From positions 96,991,025 to 97,055,024 of the forward strand of contig NC_080423.1 of the NCBI RefSeq assembly GCF_029873635.1: a stretch of DNA of 64,000 nucleotides, given 5' to 3'. The position numbers were made by a program, and so were the translations under genes. A model generated the notes under the pieces. The model did no database searches and was not told the origin of the DNA. It saw only the letters and a program-made list of their open reading frames with translations. Numbering within the stretch: the first letter of the stretch is position 1; every line of letters starts with the position of its first letter. This document shows positions 25,435-36,951 of the stretch, in pieces. Source of the stretch: Malania oleifera (taxonomy: Eukaryota > Streptophyta > Magnoliopsida > Santalales > Ximeniaceae).

Positions 25435-27150
25435 TCAAGTTGCTTTGACTATCTCGCAATCCGAGTAGTCACATTCACCGAACAACTGAACATTTGCTCG
25501 ATATACAGAGGTTCCGAGTTCTTCATCTTCAACATTACCTTGAACCTCTACATTTTGCTCCTTATGAGTGAACCTTGTGTCAATATTAAGTAGATACAAT
25601 GAGCAAAATGTAAGACATTCACTTTCAATGTGTGCCTCAATGATTGAGCCTTCTGGCAGTGTCTTATTCTGCACATAACCTTTTAAAGTTGACAAGAACT
25701 TGTGCATTTTATATAGCATTCGTGACTTGTATAAAGAAAACAAGGAAATCATGTGAACATTGTTAGTTCTTCATAATTTACCTCTTAATATGATACATCC
25801 AACGATTATGCACCAGTCCTATAATTATGGACTCCCTTGGTAAATGGATGGCTAGGTGGACCATCACATAGAAGAATGCTGGTGGAAATATTTTCTCTAG
25901 CTTGCGTAGTATGATTATAGTATCGTCCTCTAACCATTAAAGTATGTTTATGCTCAATTTCTTCGAGCACAACTGTCGGAAAAAGATCCCCAACTCAATC
26001 AGCATCGAGAAAACATCTTCAGTCATGTGTCCACGAAGGAAAACACATAGAACCCGTTGTAGAAGGACATGACAGTCATGACTTTTCATTCCTAACATCT
26101 TCCCTTCCTTTGTGCTTATGCATCGAGATATGTTAGGTGCATATCCATCAAGGAACTTCACTAAATCAACTATTCAAAGAAATTATTTTTTTAATCCTTC
26201 AAAAATGTGTAACATGCCGATGGCATGAGAAGCTTGTCCCTATCACGAATTAGATGCAACTCAGGTCGTATTCCTATATCTTCCATATCTCGACGAGCAT
26301 TTGCATTGTCCTTTGTCTTCCTATTTATATCCAACAATGTACAAATGACGTTCTCACAAATGTTCTTCTCAATGTGCATAACATCCAATTTGTGGCGTAG
26401 TGGAAGATCTTTCCAGTATGGCAACTCGAAGAAGATGCTTCTCTCTGTCCAATTTAACTCATTTTTAGCACGTTTCCTTTTTATACTGCTCGGTGCTTTC
26501 CTAAATTTCACATTTTTTTTTTGCGTTGAGTCGATTTAATATCTCTTCCCTACTTAGTCGGCTTGGCTGTAACATTCGTTCAGGTTTTCCATTAAAACTT
26601 CTAGCACCATGAGTCCTCCAAGGATGTCTAGGTCATAAAAAACGATGATGATACATAAGGAATAACTTGCATTCATGCTTCAATGATAAGGACCCAACAT
26701 CCTTATTACACATTAGGCATGCTAAGTAACCTTTTGTGCTCAAACCCGATAGATTGTCGTAAGTAGAGAAATCATTAATTGTCCATAATAGTGCAACATA
26801 TATCCAAAATGTTGTCCTAGTTTTCACATCAAATGTCTTAACTACTTTTTCCTATATTTCTTTCAACTCATCAATTAACGGCATCAAGTAAACATCAATA
26901 TCATTACCAGGTGCCCTCAGTCTAGGAATAAGCATAACATGTAAATGAAGGGTTCTTTCATACATCGCCATGGCAACATATTTTATGGCATCATCATAAC
27001 TGACCACATGCTATACGGGTGTTCATGTTACTAAAAGGACTGAAACCATTTGAAGCAATGCCAAGTTTGATGTTGCAAGGATCCACAGATGCATTTTATC
27101 AAACTCGACCCAAGCTTATAAGTCCGCTGGATGGCTAAGGGCATTTTCCT
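25435..27150 (-). pseudogene. CACTA (En/Spm) tnp2-type transposase remnant
   Basis: The minus strand encodes blocks typical of plant tnp2 transposases. In order: DPCNIRLGIASNGFSP-like sequence (about 27090-27030), TINDFSTYDNLSG and STKGYLACLMCNKD (26827-26633), FFELPYWKDLPLRHKLDVM then HIEKNICENVI (26511-26191), GMKSHDCHVLLQRVL (26161-25937), and then a DUF4218-like part (FPPAFFYVMVHLAIHLP around 25890, NKTLPEGSIIEAHIESECL in 25752-25435). The transposase would cut and paste elements with CACTA ends. Five or more frames are needed to read it, so it is dead. Neither terminal repeat was found. It lies directly right of element B. Confidence 0.85.
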
Positions 27151-27266
27151 CTTGAAAATGTTTCTCTTTATGCCATCTCATATCTGTAATAGTCTTTTTG
27201 CACATGTATAATTTTTGAAGCTTCGGGTATTAATGGACAATATCACAAAACTTTTTAGGGGACCTT

Positions 27267-28374
27267 TTGTTGACTCTATGAGTCTAATCCTGTTTTGATA
27301 TTGACAAATCACTTAGTATCTTACTTGTGCATTGAGATTTTGAACAGGATTATGACTTAGTATGCACGGATGGTAAGGATCATGCACGAATGGTAAGGAT
27401 GCTATGGAAACTATGAGGAACTTGAAGCGCATATGGCTTGGCTTAGTCCATGGAAGTAGAAGAGTAAAAGGATGAAGAAAACTCAGTCTTTCAGTTGTAA
27501 TTTGTATTTAGTCTTGTTTGTATTTACATGTTTCATAAGATATGATAGGAAGCTCAAAATGACCAATAGATTGACCCTGGGATGCATGTTTTTCATGAAA
27601 TATTCATATACACTTGGCCTAGGTTGGATATGCATTTTAGAAGTTGAATAGGGTTGAAAGACATGGCACTTGTCGACTAGTCCCCTAGCCTTGTCGACGA
27701 GCAAATACCGAGAACTCTATTTTCTCAGACAGGCCACTCGTCAACTAATCCCCTGGTCTCGTCGAAGAGTGAGTGAAGGACACTCGTCGACTAGTGTGTC
27801 CACTCATTGACGAGTCTGTCGAGCAGACCTGACACTCCAACGCTCAACGGTCAGTATTTTTATTTAATTAAATTATTTTTAATGACCCAATGGGTAGAAA
27901 AGGTTTAGATGTCGAAAGTTAAATATCAACTCTAGAAACTTATTTTACACCTTTGCCTACATTCTCTTACACTCAAATCATTTTTGGGCATTCTTTTCTT
28001 CTATCTTCAAGATCCAAGAGCATCCACTCACATCATCATGCAAAGTTATATTGATCTTGAGGTTTGGTGAATAAGTTTTTGTTTTAGGCATTCAAATTTT
28101 ATTTTTCTACTTTCCTACTCACTTTATTTGATATATCTATTGGGAGCAAAAATCCTAGTTTTCCATATATCTAGTGTTTGAAAAATATTTTGGGAATTTA
28201 TGATAAATAATGGTTGCCTTTGATATCAAGGGGAACAAATTTTACTTTGCTTATGTTTGACATCTAAATAAATTAACAATAATAAGACAATTTAGAAAAT
28301 AAAATGTAAAAACTAAAATAAAACTGAGATAATAATATAATACTATTTCCACCCTTCTTGGGGTACTTAAATAT
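27267..28374 (+). repeat. Copia-type LTR remnant
   Basis: Begins TGTTGACTCTATGAG followed by GTTTTGATATTGACAAATCA, the usual start of SIRE-like copia LTRs. It ends near CCACCCTTCTTGGGG. It carries four or more GTCGACTAGT/GTCGACGAG-like motifs at 27667-27830. No internal region or duplication was identified, so it may be a solo LTR or a fragment. Confidence 0.6.
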
Positions 28375-28429
28375 GTTTTTTCAGAAACATTATTTTATTT
28401 TTCTCAATTTGTACTTGTTAGCTTTACCG

Positions 28430-30123
28430 TGATCCTAAGAGGGGGGTGAATTGGTACTTTTAAAATTAATACCCTAGATGAGTATCCTAACAACAGTATA
28501 TTCACAACCCTAAGGTCAATTTAGTGCAAGTGAAATAAATCAATTATTATATGTATCCGAACTTAAATGACACAATTTAATTAATTATGTATGCACCAGA
28601 AAGCAGTAAAGGAAAGTGACACACAGAAATGTTATCGAGGTTTGGCCAATTGCCTACGTTCCCACCTTGGCTAACAAGTATAAGGATTACCACTATACTT
28701 GCTCACTTAAAGGGGTGGAGCGGCACCTAAACAACCTCGGTCAATTAGCACAGGGCTGACCTCAATCTTTACAACCAATCCTTACCGGGTTGGATTACCG
28801 CCCCCTCAGGCCACGCTTGGAAACACAATAGTATGTTCTTAACAGTGAAATTGGTATAGTGATTATGCTTTCATGTAAAGCAGATGTGTACCCAATCTAA
28901 GCAATCACATACACCACCAAATGATATAATGAAGTGAGCTCAATGTGGTCTTAGATATCTACTCTCAAATATTTATACAAGCTTTGTAATGAGTATGTGA
29001 GAGTGCAAATAATATGATCTTTTGTATCACACAATATATTCAATCACAATGCTCACACAAAGATATTAGCAACACCTCAGATATCTCAACTAATAAATTT
29101 TCTCAACGTATAATGCTTAAGAGATTTATATATATAGATTTGGTTTGCAAAAAGAATTTGATCTTTGTGTTCAACAAATAATATTACTCAAGGAATATTG
29201 CAACAAAGATCTTTAGCACATAAATAAATATCTCTCCAAAGATTTCTCAAAATGAAATACACTAGATATTTGAAAATGATTTGAAAAGATTTTTGCAACC
29301 AAAATCAAATAAAAACTTCTTAAGATATTGCAATGATAATGCAATACTCAGAAGCTCAAGTGAAGTCTTCTTAGGAAAGACTTATTAATAAAGTCCCCTA
29401 AGAACACTTGAGGCTTTGTTCTCAAATAAAATATATCAAACAATCACAAACTCGAGAGCAACCTTGTAAGATAAGAACACTCAAATCAAACTTACAAGTG
29501 GATTTTTGGCAATATGGCAAGGTAAGTATGAGTGTAGGATGTTTGGAAGTAAGCGAGAATGATTTTGAAATTCAGTGAAAATCACTAATCAAGTTTGCTA
29601 ATCTTGTTGATAATCATTCTAAATGAAGGGGTATATATAGACTTCCCCTTGATTATAACCGTTCAGGACATATATGGAATAATTATAAAAGTTTTAATAT
29701 ATTTTAACCAATTTAACCCCATTTAAAAATATTAACCATGGTAAAAATAATGGGGCAACCCGAGAGTACCGGTTAACCGAGCTGTGCTGAGTTCGGTCGA
29801 TCGAGAATAAAATGAACTACAAGTTCGATCGATCAGGCATGGAGTTCCAAGGGCAATTTTCCTTTTTAGCGCGGTTTGGTCGTCTAAAAGCTTTTGAACT
29901 AACAAGTTTGATCGATCATAGCCTTCAGTTCTTACACATGGGAACTCGGTCAACCAGGGCGTTTTGTTGCAATTTGGTCACGGTCGACCGTAAGGTCAAA
30001 TTGTTGACTTCCTAGGGAGTTCGGTCGACCGGATGAAAATGTACTTAAGAGTATGGTCGACCGAACATGCAACTTAAGTGTATTTCAGTTCCTTTTAATT
30101 ATGCAATCACCTCATTCATTTAA

Positions 30124-30169
<46 letters not shown>

Positions 30170-30460
30170 GTGCATGTGTAAGTGTCCTTGGGGGGTCATT
30201 CTAGGCCTTTTTCTTTTTGAGCTTACCTATTATATCATGTAGATGATGCGTATGATTATTACAGTCCAAACCCTATTTACTAGTACAGACCCTTAAAGAA
30301 TAACGAAATTAAATACAACATAAATTGGGTCTTCAATTTCAATTCCTTGTGCCATCATATTGATATGCCAATCAATATACCTACACATAACCTCAAACAT
30401 GCATCAAATATAACAAATATTTGTCATTATCAAAACCGGCTGTGACCTATAAGGTCAACA
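28430..30460 (-). repeat. Copia-type LTR in minus orientation, probable solo LTR
   Basis: On the minus strand it opens TGTTGACCTTATAGGTCACA, with TTTTGATAATGACAAATA, and closes with CCAATTCACCCCCCTCTTAG. A minus-strand TATA box is at 29630-29642. Just upstream, at 29769-30065, lies a cluster of GGTCGACCG-type motifs. No clear 5-bp duplication was found, so the edges are approximate. Confidence 0.7.
30125..30168. repeat. (AT)n microsatellite
   Basis: About 44 bp of pure AT inside the minus-strand LTR. Confidence 0.95.
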
Positions 30461-30509
30461 GTACTCTTCAAAAGTATGATTTCAATTTGCAATATAAAAT
30501 TAAGTAATA

Positions 30510-30935
30510 ATTTATCATCTCTTCTGGATGTTAAATATATTACCTCATTTAGAGGATAAATGTTTCACTTCTTCAAGAGGTTGATTTGAACATCTCTTCG
30601 AAAGGTTAAAAATATAGACATGAGATTTAAATATATTGCCTATTTAGGACATTAAATATGTAGAAGAAAGATTTAAATATATTGCCTCTTCAGGAGGTTG
30701 ATTTGAACATCTCTCCATGAGGTTAAAAATATAGCGGGGGATTTAAATATATTGCCTCGATCTTCAGGAGATTAAATATGTAGACGAAAGATTTAAATAT
30801 ATTGCCTCTTTAGGAGGACTATTTCTTTGGGAGATTTAAATATATAGCCTCTTCAGGAGAACTATCTTACCATCTCTTATGGAGATTGATACTCTTTAAA
30901 CTTTAAAAGATATATTCTCTTCTGGAGAATATTAT
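30510..30935. repeat. Array of short hairpins with CTC-TTYNG-GAG layout
   Basis: About ten short inverted repeats with 4-8-bp arms and 4-5-nt loops lie in 430 bp. Examples: CCTC/GAGG at 30543-30555, CCTC/GAGG with loop TTCAG at 30685-30697, CCTC/GAGG with loop TTTAG at 30805-30817, ATCTC/GAGAT at 30872-30886, and ATATTCTC/GAGAATAT with loop TTCTG at 30911-30931. They are embedded in a tandem duplication of about 116 bp (TTGATTTGAACATCTC at 30581 and 30697). No coding frame was found. Confidence 0.75.
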
Positions 30936-31400
30936 ATTCTTGTGGAGTAAAATTTACAAGAAATGAATACATTAAATACGAATTAAAGAAATAACTCAAT
31001 TTGTTAGAGTCTCGTGCTGATAATGTGTTATAAAAGATGTAGAAAACTAAATAAAAATAAATAAATAAATAAAGATGAAACAGAGATTTTACGTGGTTCA
31101 GATATACTTACTCAATGGGCGGATGAGATAAAAAATTTCACTATCTCAGAAGGAATTACAATATGATTTGCAACTGACCCTTATACAAAATATCACTTTT
31201 CTCTTTATCCCTTATATAAAATGTTTCTCTTCACTTTATCTCCCTTCTTCTCTTATCCTCTATATATTTACTTATATGGAAGCATCAAATGTGTCTCAAA
31301 TGAAAAGGGGAGGGTGCCCTTTTATAGGACAATATGGATAGCTAAACATTTATTGGGGTGAAAATCGAAGTGGTGGAAGATGGGGTGACATACTTATTTT
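30936..31400. repeat. LTR-like sequence, unclassified
   Basis: Contains GTCTCGTGCTGATAATGTG followed by TTATAAAA and AGATTTTACGTGGTTCAG. Both phrases recur in plant retrotransposon ends and TRIM-like elements. No partner LTR was found, so this is only a possible remnant. Confidence 0.35.
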
Positions 31401-31569
31401 TCATTATCCACTCCTAATAATATAATTGACACTTACTTTTTCTTTTGTATTAAATGAAAACTTTATTCTTTAATTTTCACTCTAAGGTACAAAGAAACAA
31501 AACAAAAAATAAAAACTTTATTCTTTAGTTTTCACTCTATATGGTACAAACTACAAGAAATAATACAAA

Positions 31570-32340
31570 AAATAATAATTTTATGCGTATAATTTTTATT
31601 AAAAATAATTTTTTATACATAGTTAGTGAATATAAATCAATCTTAATAATTAAAGACTACCAATAACTACTCGAGCCCTCCACAATTTTTACACATTCTT
31701 TAAGCAATACTTAATATACATGACTATTGAAAATTTGACCTAGCACAAAATGATTGGTTACTAATTAAAAGAAAGAGCCATCTTCATTTGAAGAAAAAGA
31801 AATTAAGTTATTCTAGATGACCATCCTAATTATCTTGTTAGTCCTATTCAACTTAGGTAGGACTCGCAAATATAATTAATTAGTTATCACTCATATGTCA
31901 AATAATACAATGAGTAAAATAGGTAAGATAGAATCATTATAATTTATAATAATAGAATGTGTACTATTAATTAAAAGAAGATAACATAATTTCCACTTTT
32001 CTTAGAAGATAACATAATTTCCACTTTTCTTTTTACTAACTATATTCTAAAATATCCTTTTAGGTCCACAAATTTTATTAAAAATAAATTTGCTTATGCG
32101 TAGTTAATGGATATAAATCTTATCTATAACGATTAAAGACTATCCATGATGACTCATTTTCTCTTCAATTTTTTTTTATATCTTTAAAGTAAAAAAGGAC
32201 TCGTCTCCATTTAAAGAAAAAAAATTAAGTCCTTCTAGAAGACCATCTTAATTGTGTGTTAATCCTTTATCGGCCAATGAAGTCGTGGCTAACACTTAGG
32301 TAAGACACACGTATAATTAATCAGGACCCAAATGTTACAC
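31570..32340. repeat. Old tandem duplication of about 450 bp
   Basis: Segments around 31600-31690 and 31790-31880 recur in the same order around 32078-32165 and 32210-32325. They share stretches such as TTAAAGACTA, TTCTAGA-GACCATC and TATAATTAAT. The copies are diverged. No gene is present. Confidence 0.6.
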
Positions 32341-33645
32341 AAATTGATGTGATTTTATTGGCCGAAGAGAATTGATAAGAGATCATATTAGTTGTCAAAG
32401 TAATAAATTAATAATCTTAAAAATTGTTGATTCCATGATTTATTAGATATTTTGATTTACATTTATTTAGTAGTGAAGAGACGGGGAGAAATTATTAGAA
32501 TTTTGCGATTTATGTGTATTAAATTAGATAATTTTTTTTTACATATAATAAAATCATTTAATATTATGTGAGATATGTGGCATAATATATTTTTACTGAA
32601 TTATGTGTTGAGAATTCCACTAATGAGTTTGTCACACATTAAAAAATTTGAGTGAATGATGAGTGCTTATATACATTACTGGGTTCATAACCCAATAGAA
32701 TTAAACTTTTAGATCAAGTTGGTACTCACTCATATGTATCAAGTCTACCTATGGACTCTTTCGGTGCTAATAAGTGATATCAGAGTCGATGATTTGTAAC
32801 TCTTGGCAAGCGACATTGTAAAAATTGATATGCGAAGTTAATTCTATTGGCGTAGATTGGTTTGGAGGCACCTGAAATACAATTTGAGATATGTAAGATG
32901 TATGTGGTAAGACCCACTTGAATAATTGTTAAGAATTTTATAAAATTTGAGTGAATGATGGTTGCTTATATATATATGACTTAACCTAAGATCCTAATAG
33001 ATTTAAGTTTTTGGATCAGCTCACCCCTGCCTATCAAGTTTACTAATGACTCCTCCCTATTAACATTATATATATATATATATTATAATAAAGTGCAATG
33101 AATAACTGAATTTCTTCCGCTACGAAAGCAGTCGACGACGAACACTGCGGACACTATTAGGAGATCGCGGCCGTTTCTAGCAAACCAGCTACTATATAAT
33201 CACCACAGCAATTGTTCAATCTCATTTCGAATTATGAATCAATAGAAGAAATTTGTTGCAGAATTAATGTGGTTCTTCTGATCATTGGGAGATTGCGGCC
33301 TGCGTTTTGGTTTCTCAGCTTCTCCCTGGTGTGTTTGATCCTGACTTTTGTTTATAAAATAATGCTTTCGATCATTACATTCATTTTGGTTTATAGCTGT
33401 TGTATATAACATTGAATATTCTAATTGGATGATAAGTTTTGATTTTGGCACACGAACTGTTTGATGGAAGTCTTGCTTCACAGTTAAGCATACTCAAAGT
33501 CGTACTGCCATTCATTTTTTTTTTTTAATTCGGGTTTCCATCTAAAATTGTTGCAAAATCATCGAGCTATTTGCATGTGTTTTACATATAATTTGTATGT
33601 ATTGTCTTTTGTAAGAATAATAGTTGATGTATTTTTTGATGATGA

Positions 33646-33682
<37 letters not shown>

Positions 33683-33949
33683 CACAATGCGTTGAGCACT
33701 GAAACAATCGCATGCTTGAGCTTTTTAAATTTTGCAAATTGGATATTTCATCCAGGAGTAAAGCGTTGTCATTCTAAATAGTGTTGACGAATAATGTTTT
33801 ACCTCGTTTGTTGATTATATTGTTCTAATGAAATAGGCGAGGCATTTAATGGAAAAGCACTTAAAAAGTATAAAGGAGCAATAGATTCCTCAAATATACT
33901 ACATTTCTACGGTGAAATCGTATCCTAAAAAATTCTAGCTTTTCCTCTC
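32341..33949. other. AT-rich intergenic DNA, no gene recognised
   Basis: A weak repeat pair (GAGTGAATGATG at about 32650 and 32943, each followed by a similar 100 bp) and AT microsatellites at 33070-33085 and 33648-33680 are visible. A GC-richer patch at 33110-33200 with TACTATATAATCACC could be promoter-like, but no coding exon follows. Confidence 0.5.
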
Positions 33950-34395
33950 TATAAATCGATTTGGAAGGCCAAAATCCCATCTAAATCAAGGCTTTTATTT
34001 GGTCGCTTGACAGAATTATTACCTTAGGAGACCTTTGGAGGCTCTCTCTTTAGATGTCTGTGTACTTTGTTTTAATTGTTCAGAATCTGCATTGCACCTT
34101 TTTGTACACTCTGATTATGCTTGGAGGGTGTGAAATAAGTTATTTGGTTTTTTAGGGGAATGTTTGTTGGGTGCGCTCAGAGGCGGTGAAGGACTTTTTG
34201 GCAGTTTCTTCTGTTGGCTTTGACAGGAAAAAGGTAAGGACAGTGAGTTTGTACTTGTTTTATTTGTTCTTTTTAATTTTCGGGTTTTTTTCTATGTCTT
34301 TTGGTCTGGGATTTTTCAGATTTTGGTAAGGAGATGTCTAATTCTGTTTATTGTGTATTCTAAATCTATTAATGATATTCTTTGTTTGCTATTAA
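33950..34395 (+). pseudogene. LINE 3' fragment (zf-RVT region)
   Basis: Two frames give IWKAKIPSKSRLLFGRLTELL and then ALHLFVHSDYAWRVWNKLFG, the zinc-binding region at the C-terminus of plant L1-type LINE reverse transcriptases. It ends in a short A-run at about 34393, as expected for a LINE 3' end. The copy is strongly 5'-truncated and out of frame. It ends about 280 bp upstream of the P450 start codon, so it may form part of that gene's upstream region. Confidence 0.75.
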
Positions 34396-34623
34396 AAAAA
34401 AAGTGAGAGAGAGAAGAAGAAGAGAGAAAACTCTTGAATGGGCATGACAGAGGAACGGATAAAGAATGTGAACAATAGTTTCCAAAATGAGATGTAATAA
34501 AAAAAATTATCTCTTCTTGACAATCCCCACTTTCAAAACATGTGCCCGCCCCCACCTAATGCTTAATAATTTAAGTTACTCATAGTCAACATAAAAGAAG
34601 TCTCCTTCCAACTATCAGCCATG

Positions 34624-34631
34624 TTATATAT
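34624..34631 (+). promoter_or_regulatory. Possible TATA box of the P450 gene
   Basis: TATATATG lies about 45 bp before the ATG at 34675. If used, the transcript would start near 34655 and would exclude the upstream in-frame ATG at 34621. A GA-rich stretch lies at 34404-34430. This is inference from spacing only. Confidence 0.35.
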
Positions 34632-34674
34632 GCTGTTATTACCAGGCACACCCACTTCATCATTTGGCCAAAAG

Positions 34675-36264
34675 ATGGAGACCTGGTTCATCATCATCGC
34701 TTCTCTTTGCATCGCTGCTCTCTTTAAGTCCCTCTTCAATCTTCTCTCTCCCACCAGTCCTAAACCCAGCAAAATCAAAGGCAAGCTCCCTCCAGGACCC
34801 TCCGCTGTTCCCATCATTGGCAACTTCCTATGGTTCCGGAAATCCTTTTCAGAAATCGAATCCATTCTTCGGAACCTGCACACCAAGTACGGACCCCTCA
34901 TCTCCCTCCGCTTTGGCTCTCGCCTGACAATCTTCATTGCCAACCATTCCCTTGCCCATCAAGCCTTGATACAAAATGGTGTTGTCTTCGCTAATCGTCC
35001 CGCAGCTCCTCCAGTTGGCCAAATCTTTAGCAGCAACCAACATAACGTCAACTCCGCTGCCTACGGCCCTGTCTGGCGCCTTCTGCGCCGCAACCTCACC
35101 TCCGAAATACTCCACCACTCACGGGTGAAGTCCTATTCTCACGCTCGCAGGCGAGTCTTGTGTATCCTTGTCAACCTCCTCAAGACTAGCCAATCTCAAA
35201 AATTAGGAGAGCCAGTTAAGGTGATGGACCATTTCCAGTATGCCATGTTTTTCTTGCTTGTTTTCATGTGTTTTGGTGAGGAGCTGGAGGAGAAGAAGAT
35301 TAGAGATATCAAAGATGTGCAGCGTCAACCCCTACTATCCGCTGCACGATTCAATATACTCAATGTCTGGTCAAGATTGGGAAAGATTTTATTTCGTAGT
35401 CGTTGGAAAGAGTTAATGCAGATGCGCAAGAGCCAGGTAGACGTATTGATTCCTCTAATACGAGACCGAATGAAAGCCAAACTGGAGACTCAACGGAAGA
35501 ATATGCAAGATGGAGAAGGTAAGAATGAGTCTGTCTTGTCTTATGTCGATACTTTTATTGATCTTAAGCTGCCGGACGAGAAGAGAAAGCTTAATGAAGA
35601 AGAGATGGTGAGTCTGTGCTCAGAGTTTTTGAATGCCGGCACCGACACTACGTCAACGGCGCTGCAGTGGATCATGGCCAACCTGGTGAAGTACCCACAT
35701 ATTCAAGAAAAGCTTTTTGCAGAGATTAATGGGGTTGTCGGAGAACTTGGAGGAGGAGGAGGACCCGAAGAGGTGAAAGAGGAGGAACTGCAGAAGATGC
35801 CATACCTGAAAGCTGTGATATTGGAAGGGCTGAGACGGCACCCTCCGAGCCACATGGTGCTGCCCCACGCTGTCACTGAAGATGTGACATTGGATGACTA
35901 CGTTGTGCCAAAAAATGCTGTTGTGACTTTCATGGTAGCAGACATGGGGTGGGACCCAAAGGTGTGGGAAGATCCGATGGCTTTCAAGCCCGAGAGGTTC
36001 CTATCGAACGGTGGAGATGGGGGGGAACTATTTGACCTAACAGGGAGCAGAGAGATTAAGATGATGCCATTTGGCGCGGGGAGGAGGATATGTCCAGGGT
36101 CTGGTCTGGCCATGCTTCATTTGGAGTACTTTGTGGCTAATTTGGTGTGGCATTTTGAATGGAAGGCTGTGGATGGAGATGAGGTTGATCTCTCTGAGAA
36201 GCAAGAGTTTGCAGTAGTGATGAAGAATCCATTGCAGGCCCACTTGTCTCCAAGGCTGAAATAA
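34675..36264 (+). CDS. Cytochrome P450, CYP89A-like
   Basis: A complete single-exon gene of 529 codons. An N-terminal membrane anchor (residues about 3-25, WFIIIASLCIAALFKSLF) is followed by the proline hinge KLPPGPSAVPIIGN. The I-helix oxygen-binding motif is AGTDTT (321-326). The K-helix ExxR is E384/R387, then PERF at 439-442. The haem loop is PFGAGRRICPG with ligand Cys473. Length, anchor and sequence style fit the CYP89A family, which is usually intronless. P450s of this kind sit on the ER and use NADPH-P450 reductase. In Arabidopsis, CYP89A9 oxidises chlorophyll breakdown products; most other CYP89A substrates are unknown, so the substrate here is not predicted. The start is chosen at 34675 because the family begins MET/W and its context AAGATGG is good. 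An in-frame ATG at 34621 would add 18 atypical residues. It is the only intact gene in the window. Confidence 0.93.
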   Translation: METWFIIIASLCIAALFKSLFNLLSPTSPKPSKIKGKLPPGPSAVPIIGNFLWFRKSFSEIESILRNLHTKYGPLISLRFGSRLTIFIANHSLAHQALIQNGVVFANRPAAPPVGQIFSSNQHNVNSAAYGPVWRLLRRNLTSEILHHSRVKSYSHARRRVLCILVNLLKTSQSQKLGEPVKVMDHFQYAMFFLLVFMCFGEELEEKKIRDIKDVQRQPLLSAARFNILNVWSRLGKILFRSRWKELMQMRKSQVDVLIPLIRDRMKAKLETQRKNMQDGEGKNESVLSYVDTFIDLKLPDEKRKLNEEEMVSLCSEFLNAGTDTTSTALQWIMANLVKYPHIQEKLFAEINGVVGELGGGGGPEEVKEEELQKMPYLKAVILEGLRRHPPSHMVLPHAVTEDVTLDDYVVPKNAVVTFMVADMGWDPKVWEDPMAFKPERFLSNGGDGGELFDLTGSREIKMMPFGAGRRICPGSGLAMLHLEYFVANLVWHFEWKAVDGDEVDLSEKQEFAVVMKNPLQAHLSPRLK

Positions 36265-36336
36265 GGATCGAATTCATCAACAAGTTGCCGTCCGTCTGTG
36301 TCTAGTGCACTTCTTCTGATAGTTATTTTGTTAAAA

Positions 36337-36342
36337 AATAAA
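36337..36342 (+). terminator. Polyadenylation signal of the P450 gene
   Basis: AATAAA lies 73 bp after the stop codon, followed by T-rich sequence. It is the expected plant near-upstream element. Confidence 0.6.
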
Positions 36343-36951
36343 GGCTGTATAATTGTAAATTTGGAAAACTACAGAAGCCTGCAATTATAACTTAAGATAC
36401 TGTTTTCTGCAGGTCTGCTACCATAAGGAAATCACCGTATTTTTAATTTCTAGTGCTTTTATCTGTCACCACCATCTAAGTTTTTTTTTTTTTTTTAGCT
36501 TCTCTCTTTCTTCTGTGGAATGATTTTACCACCTCACAATTCAAAAGGTATGGTTTTTCTTTTCATTGAAATTGGTTAAAGTGTTTGGACGCATCATTTC
36601 TTACATATATTTTATATGGAGGTTTGAATTTAAGGACATGTACACTTCGCGTGCTTGCTGTTTCCATTTTTCATTATTCAATTTTTTATTTTGAAGCTTG
36701 CTTACATAAAGCTTGCTAATGATGCCCATGTTTTTTTTTTTTTTTTTGATCAATTGCATAAATATATTGATCAAGTGAAAATATATACAACTACGCTGGG
36801 CATACCCAGGTCATCTTGTTACCACACTGACAATACAAGTCAAAAGTCCTGAAATACATCAAACCTGGGCATACCCAAGGGCCAAGGAGCTGGCCAATCA
36901 CGCTATCAATACTCAGAGATATCCCAAGGACAACAAACATGCCCAATAATA

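Noticed and set aside
28425..30466. Target duplication TACCG/TACTC for the minus copia LTR
   Set aside because: Only three of five bases agree, and one edge would have to move by a base. Not enough to call.
33239..33481. 80-codon minus-strand frame in intergenic DNA
   Set aside because: No recognisable domain, and AT-rich composition. Nothing else supports a gene.
34621..34674. 18 extra N-terminal codons for the P450
   Set aside because: The family starts with MET/W and a membrane anchor at 34675. The upstream codons look like 5' flank and overlap a possible TATA box.
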